Assembly: GCA_960531495.1 (NCBI GenBank)
Contig: OY482848.1
Coordinates: 23,468,879-23,532,878 of the forward strand
Reading direction: 5' to 3'
Length of the DNA stretch: 64,000 nt
From: Zeus faber
Lineage: Eukaryota > Chordata > Actinopteri > Zeiformes > Zeidae
Each line of letters starts with the position of its first letter. The first letter of the stretch is position 1. The position numbers and the translations under genes are program-made. Below are positions 1 to 64,000 of the stretch, piece after piece. The notes under the pieces are model-generated. The model saw only the letters and a program-made list of their open reading frames with translations. It searched no databases and was not told where the DNA came from.

Positions 1-540
1 GGCACACTGGAAAACTGTGACATGGGACCTTGTGCACGGAGCTGGTTCACCTCACTCTGGAGCCAACGGGTACGACAGCACATCGGGAATGATAAATTAC
101 TGACATACAGATGATAAACTCTGCGTAGGCAGATTGTGATTATAGATAAGATGGAGACTGTAATTAGATTTTGTTTCCCTGCTCAGTATTCAAACATCCT
201 CTCTGTTGTCTTTGGCTTTCCTGTCGGCCGACTTAATGTGTTTGGGTTTTTTTTTTCGCTGGCGTTGCCGCAACACTCTGCCGTGCTTTGTACTTCTCAG
301 TGTTCCGCTGAGTGCGGTGAGGGCCACCGGACCCGGGCGGCGGTGTGTCTGATTGACCATGTGACCAGACTCCCGTTGGAAAGCTGCGAGGGGAACCGCC
401 CGCCAGAGGTGACATCATGTGACTCTGGACCGTGTCATGGACGCCTAGAGTGGTATACAGGACCTTGGGGGCAGGTATGACCGTCACATGCCGAATCGCA
501 TGTTCATGTTCACACGTTATTACAACAGGTCCAACTCCAA

Positions 541-573
<33 letters not shown>

Positions 574-2169
574 GTGTGTGTGTGTGTGTGTGTGTGCGTG
601 TGTGTGTGTGTGTGTCTGGAAGTGTTCGGCAGAGTGCGGGAATGGGACGCAGACCCGGAGTGTGGTCTGCCTGTTAAACACCAACGGCACGATGGACATC
701 GTGGACCAGATGAAATGCTCCCGTTTGCTCCCGCCGACCCTGTCTCAGCCCTGCCACCTCAGGATGTGCGGCGTGCAGTGGTACGTCACGGACTGGAGCG
801 CGGTGAGTACGCAAACACGCCGCTCTTTCTCTCGTATACGGTATATCTCGACTTCAAACCTTCCAACATGCTCTGCAGAACTCCCTCGCTTTGGTCTGTG
901 ATCTCTCTCTCTTATTTTAAATCAACTTCATTCTCTAAAAAAAAAAAAAAAAAAACGCCAACTCAGCGTCGCTTTTCATCCCCTTATGTTCTTTGAGTTG
1001 CGGCCAGCGGGTGAAAGCCAAGTCCCGGTTTCACTCTTGTTTCGGAACGAGCCACGGCAGCTCCTTTAAATCACTCTAGCTTCTTACCTCACCTACCCTT
1101 CCATTCATCCCAAAATACAATGCCCTTGCCAACTCCCCCAAACCCTTTTTTTTCTTGTAAATGAAGGTGCACAGTAGTAGCTGGTGTTTTTTATATATAT
1201 TTAGGGCCTATGCAGCATTTAAAATGTCAAATAGATACAAAATGGGTCAAAATCTTCCACAGTATGCATTAACACACACCTTAGGTATTAGTTGTATCGC
1301 TTGACTACGCAAATCTACATGCACCTAACAAGTCAGACACACACGCCCACAGAGAAGGACGGTCTCCTTGGGTGTAGTATGTGTCTGTTTCTCCGCATGG
1401 GTGAATGCACCGCATGCATTCTTCCAGACACGTTAGTACAGCGCAGCATGAACATGCGGACCAAGGTCGACCCATTTTCACTACCTCCCCTCCCGACTTG
1501 CTCCCTCCACGACCCAGTGCTCACGTTCCTGCGACGGTGGCTACCGCGTGCGGGAGGTGCGTTGCCTTGCCGACAACATCGTCCCGAGCGACGGCTGCGA
1601 CCCCGGTGTGACCCCCGAGAGCCGAGAGGAATGCAACGCGGAGCCCTGCGTCGCCGAGACAGGTAGGACTGCTGAGACGCCTGTGCGGGCCCCTGGCGGC
1701 CCTCACGGGGAGTCGAACGTAGGCTGGTTTGTTCAACATAAAAACATGAGGAAATTGATCTAAATGTGACGAGGCACATTTCAATTTCCCCCCCTTTGTC
1801 CGCAAACACTCTACTACTTCCAATTCTATAAGCACTCACGTAAAGACACTGTGAGAGCCATTTAAGGAATATTGGGACGTTAGCAAATTACCATGGATCA
1901 AGAACAAAAAAAGCACCACAGCTGTAGCATCCCCGGACGACTCCTTGAAATATGCGGAGTACTGGTGGTGTAGAACGTAGAGTTATACTCCACCTCTTTG
2001 TGTCGTCTCTCCAGACCCTTCCTGTCAGGACCAGTATCACAACTGTGCGGTGGTGGTCCAGGCCCGGCTGTGCGTCTACCCGTACTACAGGACGGCCTGC
2101 TGCGCTTCATGCACCCGAGCCTCGAAGACCTACTCCGACCCCTACCTGAAGAACCACCTCTACAGGTGA
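1..2169 (+). CDS. ADAMTS-like secreted protein, 3' part (TSP1 repeats + PLAC domain)
   Basis: Five coding exons are visible: 1-69, 301-474, 623-802, 1518-1662 and 2015-2169 (stop TGA 2167-2169). All have GT/AG borders and matching phases. The 5' part lies outside the window. Each of exons 2-4 opens at the core of a thrombospondin type-1 repeat (CSAECGEG, CSAECGNG, CSRSCDGG) with the usual Trp and Cys spacing. The last exon encodes a six-cysteine PLAC domain (CQDQYHNC...CVYPYY...CCASC) followed by a short basic tail ending in Leu-Tyr-Arg. TSP1 repeats plus a C-terminal PLAC domain are the layout of ADAMTS proteases and the non-catalytic ADAMTSL proteins that bind fibrillin microfibrils. The PLAC wording reminds me most of the THSD4 (ADAMTSL6)/ADAMTSL4 branch, but the catalytic or spacer region is not here. 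Family is sure; member is not. Confidence 0.85.
541..616. repeat. Compound microsatellite (ATG)n-(TG)n at a splice acceptor
   Basis: About ten ATG/GAT units run into roughly 22 TG units with one CG interruption. The TG tract ends six bases before the AG (621-622) of the third coding exon of the ADAMTS-like gene, so it takes the place of a normal pyrimidine tract. Confidence 0.9.
803..1517 (+). other. Intron of the ADAMTS-like gene
   Basis: This 715-base intron separates TSP1-encoding exons. It holds a run of about 17 A residues near 938 and otherwise unique-looking sequence. I see no exon, RNA gene or mobile element in it. Confidence 0.6.
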
Positions 2170-5100
2170 GGCTGCACCGCCTCCCCCACAAACGGGCACA
2201 CGGGCAAGTTTCCAAAGGTCTCTGTTTCTCAAAGTTTCGCTGATTAATAAGCAGAGGAGTTTTGTTAGAACAAGCCCCTGGACTCACCACAGCCCGAATG
2301 AATGACCGCTGAGGATTTCCCCCCGACCAAAGGAAGAGCAAACTGAAAGACAGCCCATCTCCATCTCACGACTGAGAAGACCACCAGCGCATGCTCAACA
2401 AACTCCATAACAATATACATTTCAGTAACTGCATATGAATCGAATGAGGTTCTTATTTCCTCCGTCCTCGGTATACACGTCTCGAGTTTCTCGAACTAGA
2501 CAGCTCACATTTGCCAGTGTACTTTATCTGAGTAAATTACTATATTTATTCTTAATAAAGGCATACAGATCAAAGAGGCTTGGTTGTGTGCTTTGTATAT
2601 GTAACATAGGTTGTGTTTTCTTTAAAAGCTGGCTCACAGGAATTCAAAGCATCGTTCCACCTGACTAGGATTTTTACACTCTTGACACACATACGGGAGT
2701 TCACGAACTATCTACGAACACTGGCGCCTTTTGTAATCCGAAGGTACCGCTGAAGTTTTTATGGTGTACTTATTGATGGCATATGAGCTGGGTTGTTTGA
2801 CATCTGCAGTGGAGGCAGAACTATTTTGTTTTTACACCAATCCTGACCCCACCATGAATCACGGTCCTGTCGATTCAGCGTGGAGAAGCATGACTGAGCG
2901 TGTTTCAATTAGCAGGATACCGTAGCTTGACCATGTTTCGCGTTCAAACAGAATTTATAAAACATAAGATCTCATGTGGTTGTCAAACGGAGGTTTCAAA
3001 GCTGCAGTAAAATTTGACAACCTTCTTCACTCACTCAAATATACAGTAGTTTCCCGACGTACTTGTGTTAAGAGGAATGTACCACTCCAATCCATCAGCA
3101 AACATTTTAATTTCACCTCCGTAAAGAGGGTGGGCGGTTCTCAAAGAAGGGACCACAGCTACCATTTACTCGTTCAAGATAGTAATACCATTTCTTTAAT
3201 GGGACAGTCAGGCTGACAGCATGTAAAAGGCCATTATTCAATCACAAGAACTTAAAAGCACAAATTTAAACATTAAAAGAACAACCCAATGACAAACACT
3301 CAAAGCATTCTCTGCCGTACGTGAAACAACTGTAAAAATAGCATGGAGACGGGCGTCCTCCACAGACCCACCATCTCTCTAGACAAACGTCTCTAGACCG
3401 CGTTCTCCTGGTGCATGAATCTGTGTCCGTGGATGCGAAGCTGCATAGGTAGGTCCATGCTCGTAGGCTGAGGAAGTGAATTGGGGAAGGAACAGTCTTC
3501 AGGGCGAGCCTGGGCCTTTGGCATTTTGTGTGTGTGTGTGTGTGTTGGGGGGATACAGGGTCCGCATTCCCCGTCATCCATATATGTCCTAATTAACTCA
3601 CTCAGACACTGACGCCCCACAACATTTCAGGCGCCATCTCCATAACATCTAATAGTTAAATCAAACAAAAAAAAAAAAAAAAAAGAAAACATTCACACTA
3701 AACCCCTGGATTATTGTCAACAAAGATAGCAACCCCCCCCCCCCCCCCCTATCAACTGATAGCTGTTTCTGCTTAGTCCTTGGCATTGCGTTCCAGATAG
3801 AAAGATGAGTTATTGTTATGGGTTGGGGTGCGGCAGGTGTTGTAATAAGCTCTCTAACACTCATTACCATCGATTCAAACAATCACTGTAGAAGTCAGTT
3901 CTGAAAATACAACGGCAAGTAACATTATCCACCAAACTACCTTGTAAACGACCAAAAAAATAGATATTTTTCACTCCGTCTGATTTGTGTAGCTTATCAA
4001 ATAAGAACTGTTTACTTTTAAGCATCGTACCAACATTCAGGATTCAATACTGTTGAAGTTTTACAAAGACATAAATATAATAGGATATATAATACAGTAT
4101 ACTGTATAAAATATAAAATAAAACTGATCGTTTTCAAAAATGATACATCACCGGAGGCAAACCCAGAAATCATCTTTGACACTAGGCCAAAAAAACAACA
4201 AAAAATCAACAAAAACAAACAAAAAAAAAAACACTCATTGAATTATGCCCTGAGGTCAAATGATAAAATGGGAGCCATGTCTCAAACCACACCTCAGTCC
4301 TTGGATAGTGCATGATACCTAAGTAACAACTGATAAGTGCACTGGATACAAGCCTGGAGGCAGGATGTGTGACGTATGTGAGACACAGTCCGCGTGTAAT
4401 ATGAGTGTGTGCTAGTTCGGGTCAAATCGCACTATTATCCAGACTGCAAGATAACACGTTAAGGAAAACTTGAAGGCACAAAACATCTGAGGCAGCTTGG
4501 GCCTCCGCGATCAAACAATGCAACATGTTATGGCATCAAGGGAGTTTAAACAAACAAAAAAAAAAAAAAATAAAATAAAATCACAGAATAATAAAATAAA
4601 ATAAAAGAAAAGCAAGACCAGAGACAGTGTTTGAGAGGAAGATTAGGTCTGAGAACGACTAGGCAGTGAAGTCGAGTGAAGTTAAGGCCAATTTAGACAA
4701 CATCCAAACAGAATGCTGCAACAGCTAAGATAATGTTAAATATGACTATTCCCACACTGTACAATATGAGAGTATTTGTATCACTGCAAGCTATTTGTTT
4801 TTCTGTCCTGGTCCAGAACATAGATATCTCCTCTCATGGTTCAGTCAATTATATTAAACACAGCTTTTTTTTTTTTTTTGTTCTTTAAAAGGTTGTCATT
4901 ATGCACAATAATATATAAATGTATGTTACAAGAATATACACAGACTTGAGTTTATAATCTTAGTAAGGAATACATCCAAGCATTCAGGGTGAAGACTTTG
5001 GCTTTGAAAAGGTTAGTCTACATACATACATGATGTAACACACATAGAAATCGCCCCAAAGGAGGGAAATAAAAAGGACAGGATCACAGAAATGGAGGCG

Positions 5101-5739
5101 AACCAGAAACGGACAACATGGCCGAAATGCAGAACCAGCGTCCTTTGGGACAATTTCGCTCGCACTCGGCCACTTGTTTGCAAAGGTTTTGTTCCAGCTC
5201 TCCTCGGCCCTGATTTCACATCTGCGTGTACTTGACAAATCAGAGCATTTTTCGGCTAAAGAGGGGGACAAACAAGGAAAACCAGAAGAGAGGGAGAAGA
5301 TGTGGGCTCGGAGGGGTTTCTAGGGGCTATGTTCAAGTTTATTGTCCCTCATGTGCAAGTCAGTATAAAAATGCTACAACTGATGATACTTTTGTCAATA
5401 AGACGGGTTCAGGGCAGGCCCCAATAGTTTAATAAATAAATAATAAAAACAAAACAAGGGTTGGGTCGTGGGTTGACGGGGACTTGGAATTTGGCAGGAT
5501 GCTCAGTCGTCACTCCCTGGGTTTTTCTCGCCACTTGGCGTTTCTTTCACCAGTCGGTCGACCAGCGAAGGAAGAGGAACTTTTTGAGTCCACACAACGA
5601 GGCAACAAAAACAACATGGCCGCTCCGTCACTCCGCACAGAGTCCTGTTGCGCTCCTCAACAGTGCACGCCGATATCCACTCCGTTCCGTTTCTGCATTT
5701 CCCACGTCCGTCTGGCTGGGTGTACCCTACCTCCCTCCC
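2170..5739. other. Convergent intergenic region / 3' UTRs
   Basis: This 3.6 kb separates the stop of the ADAMTS-like gene from the stop of ptpn9, which is read leftwards. It should hold both 3' UTRs. It is AT-rich, with A-runs near 3668, 4220 and 4558, a C-run near 3731-3749 and a short TG run near 3527. The short open frames here have no recognisable domains or splice partners. I see no gene. Confidence 0.6.
2554..2559 (+). terminator. Candidate poly(A) signal AATAAA of the ADAMTS-like gene
   Basis: This is the first canonical AATAAA after the stop codon, about 385 bases downstream. It is plausible from position and hexamer alone. No transcript evidence is available, and later AT-rich signals could be used instead. 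Confidence 0.35.
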
Positions 5740-26453
<20,714 letters not shown>

Positions 26454-27938
26454 CTTGAAGCCTCCGCTGCGTCGCACCGGGCGCGCCCACCCGCTCCGCT
26501 CGTTCACGCCCTGGCGAGGGACCGGAAACGGAAGTCCCGCTCCCCCGGCGCAATTCCAAGAAGTCGCGCGGCGTTTCGTCGCGTCGCGTGTGCGTGTGCG
26601 TGGGCGCGGCTTCGTCGGAAACAGTGAATCCAGTGATAATACTCCAGTCTGAGGCGATTAAACAGTAACAAACCCCTCCCACTGCTGCCATTATATAATA
26701 ATAATGATACATAAAAATAAAAATGGAATTACTTTTTTTTTTTTTTAATATTAATACAAATGTGTCGTTTTAAACGAGGTTTATCCATCAATAAAGCACC
26801 AATAAATCACCGTAAAATAAAACAAATTTCATCACAAACCGTTTATTAATACAAATATATGTGCAAGACGCAGTGGTATCGTCAATCAACAAGAAAACGT
26901 TTTATTTTCGCAGCTTTCGAGAACAGAGAGACTGAGACTGAGACGGAGTTTCTTCCCTCAAGCCATCAGAACTGTCAACGCTGACCTCACCAGGGGTCCT
27001 AACTGAGCCATGCACTAGGCTCCACTACCTACTGTACTGTATGTAGCATACTGTACCGCATACTGTATCACTGTTCAGGGTTGTTCCTGATGCCGTATTG
27101 CTGCGCCGTACTGTTGTATACTGTGCTGTATTATCCCAAACACTACCTCACACTATTCACATTCACATGCCACTTTAATTCACATGCCACTTTAAATGCA
27201 CATATCTGTACATACATAGGCATATTCCCTCTATCTATTACATTTTATTTTTATTGTATTTTATTCTATATATTTTTTATCTTATTCTATAAGTATTCCA
27301 CTTACTGTATTACGTTTTAGGAGTCAGTTAGTCGGTCTATTAGAAAGGAATTTTCTACTTTTTATTTTATTTTATTTTTGTACTTTTTCCAGGGACTTAT
27401 TGTGTGCTATCACCGGGTGCGTTGCATTACATTTCACTGCATATATGTATGGAAGTATGTATATGTATGTGACAAATAAAAATCTTGAAATCTTGAAATC
27501 TTGTTGTGAGCTGTGAATTCCCATATTGATTTGTCATACGGCAGTTCAACAAACATGTGATTATTGTGTTTTTTTGGGGGGGGGGGGGGGTTGTCACTGA
27601 AGCTTGGCAGGGGGTGTCGTTCGGAACCATTGTGTTGACCCGAGGTAGGAACCTTTGCATTTGCGTCTTTGTTGCGTCGGATTATTTCGGTGACGCAAGG
27701 GGCGGCGACGGCGGAGCGGTCTTTTTGATTTGCAAAAATCCAACCGAGGTTCTGTTTACGTTTGTACATTAAAATATTCTTCCGACGTGTCCGTTGTATT
27801 TACCGATTCGCCGGCCAGCCGCCCTTTTGCAGTGGTATTTATTTTCTTCACGTATGTCAACATTTTAAATTCGTGTCATGTTAATTAATACTAAACTCCT
27901 AACACGTTCGTTGGAACAACTTGGAGACATTTGTCGCT
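26454..27938. other. Divergent ptpn9-polq intergenic region
   Basis: Only about 1.5 kb separates the two start codons, which face away from each other. The left part is the ptpn9 CpG-rich leader, the middle is L2-like LINE tail (26880-27490), and 27560-27938 is presumably the polq promoter and leader. No gene is seen here. Whether the promoter is bidirectional is an inference only. Confidence 0.6.
26880..27490 (+). mobile_element. L2-like LINE 3' end
   Basis: It starts with the last codons of a reverse-transcriptase ORF (RRSFFPQAIRTVNADLTRG then Pro-Asn-stop), a well-known ending of fish L2-type LINEs. An AT-rich 3' UTR with many TACTGTA words follows, then TTTCACTGCATATATGTATGG and GTGACAAATAAAAATCTTG. 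It finishes in a short tandem tail of TCTTGAAA. It is 5'-truncated, as expected for LINE insertion. Confidence 0.75.
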
Positions 27939-49353
<21,415 letters not shown>

Positions 49354-51133
49354 ACGTGCGTTTGTCCTGGAGATGAAATGCTTGAATCTAAATGGTACCG
49401 AGAGACATTGAGAGATTCCGTTAACAAGTAATTAATGGATGCTGCTGCAAATGTCAATCTATTTTGACAGATGTTTTTAATTCAATACACAGAATCTAGT
49501 GAAGATGAATCACTGTATTTAACACCAAACTACGAACTATAAATGAAATTAACATGTATATTTTTTTTACTGTGCATTACAAAATGATTCAAATATTGTC
49601 AAAAAAGCCTTTTTTTTTTTTTTTTTTAACAAGCTATAGTATTTAAGCAGTATGTCTAATCTAATAAATTAAAACATGAGCTGGGCCGGTGTTGCATGTA
49701 TTGACTTTTGTGAAATGTGCAAACACTTGATATTTAAAAGAAAAGAGGTCCTCGCAGTGTTTGTCTCAAGGACGTCCTGAAAAGTCACATTTTATTGAAC
49801 CATAGTTTTACGTGTCATTAACAAGAACATAGACCCCACTGTTTTGAATTTCATTTTATTCTTTTTTTTTTTTTTTTTCATTTGACATCATTGTGTGTCT
49901 ACTGTTGTCAGCATTATAGACATTTTTTGTGCAAAATCAACTTTGCCAGTTCTGGGTTCAGAGAAGGGAATCGACAGGGTAGAGGAAGCATCTTCAGGGA
50001 CCTTTGCAATTTGTTGTTGGACAAGGTCAATTCCCACACACAAGAGACACTCTGGTGAAAACCGATACAATTGGGTGGATACTCCAGTGGATTCTCAGAC
50101 ACAAGACACCAAAAATTGAATTAGGTCCTTTTTTTGTTTAATCCAAGTAAAGACAATCTCACCACTTGAAACAAGAGGGGCAATTTTGGATTATGGACGA
50201 TGCGCCTGGGATTGACTTTAGTTCACTGCTGATTTCAATACCATTGACCAGTGGATCAACATACTAAGAGAAAGATACAACAAATAAATATGTGATGGAC
50301 AAACATCCATTAAGTCAAAAAGCAGCAACATGATAAAAAAAAAAAAAAAAAAAAGGTTTTCAAAATGATAGGAGTGTGATGTGGTCTCTCTTCTTCAGGT
50401 GCCCCATTAGTCAAAACATAAAGGTTGCTTTCTGAGAACCAACCATTTAACCTGTCGTACGACAGCCTATTCAAGTATGTTCGGTTTGTTTCACGAGAGT
50501 GTTGAAGTGGTCATGAAGTGCAGACTCGCATAGAGTCGCAATTATACATCTGTAGCTTCGGCTGGCTCTGCAAACGTCCATGAATGTGGAGCAAATTCTT
50601 GCTGTGGACCTACCCGACCAATTCTGAGGCTCGTGACGATGTATTCCAAACAACTACAAGGACACAGAATTACTTTCCGCCACTATCGGCTTTTTAGGTC
50701 ACGGAAAATAGAAATAAAGGGGGCTCTGTGTGTGAGGGGTGGACAAACGCATCTGTAAACATGAGTTAGTCACAGACTCATTACCACAAACAACACAAGA
50801 AAGTTATTAATTAAGGCATTGACACAGGTGGAGCTGTGCATCCAACCAGAGTAGAAAACCGAATTGAGGAAAAGAAACATATGTACACAGATAAGTGCTA
50901 CTTCAGTCGCCTAGTGGTCCACAACAACTGGAACCAGTAATGGCCGTCCTTGTTCCAGGAGGTTAAGGGGGGGCTTGTGACGCGGGAGGGGCAGGAAGTA
51001 TCCCTGATCTGATGGCGTCATGAAGAAAGGCTTCGGGCTCAGCCCACACAGTGGATGAAATGGGATACACGGGAGGTGGAAAATAAGGTCACAGGAGGTT
51101 TTTTTTATCGAGGGCGGAGTTCGAGGGGCGGTG
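49354..51133. other. Convergent polq-uba6 intergenic region / 3' UTRs
   Basis: This 1.8 kb separates the two stop codons, which face each other. It contains T-runs near 49612 and 49863, an A-run near 50336 and an AATAAA at about 49663 that could serve polq. Short frames here have no recognisable content. No gene is seen. Confidence 0.6.
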
Positions 51134-63963
<12,830 letters not shown>

Positions 63964-64000
63964 CTGAGGGGGGTCAAATAAAAGGACAGAAAAAGTGATA

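Overview
The window looks like nuclear DNA of a teleost fish, probably a spiny-rayed (percomorph) species. The evidence is split genes with GT-AG introns, vertebrate-type proteins, long (CA)n/(TG)n microsatellites, Tc1-like transposons, L2-like LINE fragments and teleost-style SINE and MITE repeats. I see no bacterial, plasmid or viral genome organisation. Exon models were built by hand from splice sites, reading phase and remembered vertebrate homologues. Every internal junction of the four host genes closes in phase.

Layout, left to right. (1) 1-2169, + strand: 3' end of an ADAMTS-like secreted matrix gene, with thrombospondin type-1 repeats and a C-terminal PLAC domain. (2) 5740-26453, - strand: complete ptpn9 (tyrosine phosphatase MEG2), 13 coding exons and about 774 codons, with a CRAL-TRIO/Sec14 domain, an unusually long low-complexity linker and a catalytic PTP domain. 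Its 11 kb intron (10743-21803) is a graveyard of nested transposons. (3) 27939-49353, + strand: complete polq (DNA polymerase theta), 35 coding exons and about 2881 codons, with a helicase-like head, a large disordered centre and an A-family polymerase. (4) 44911-46401, - strand, inside a polq intron: an uninterrupted retroviral envelope (env) reading frame with no LTRs, gag or full pol beside it. (5) 51134-63963, - strand: uba6 (E1 for ubiquitin and FAT10), 30 exons; only the N-terminal exon(s) lie beyond the right edge.

The ADAMTS-like gene and ptpn9 are convergent, ptpn9 and polq are divergent (about 1.5 kb between start codons, with a CpG-rich ptpn9 promoter and an L2-like LINE tail between them), and polq and uba6 are convergent. 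The host genes have unrelated jobs: extracellular matrix, vesicle phosphatase, end-joining repair, and ubiquitin activation. They do not form a pathway.

The most interesting element is the intronic, antisense env frame. Its isolation, intactness and intron position resemble what I remember of percomORF, an env gene reported as conserved across spiny-rayed fishes. I cannot confirm the identity or the locus without a search. Other points of note are a GC-AG intron in the polq helicase region, a roughly 250-residue N-terminal extension of polq, the roughly 180-residue expansion of ptpn9, and several uba6 splice acceptors that sit directly against TG or TCTG microsatellites.
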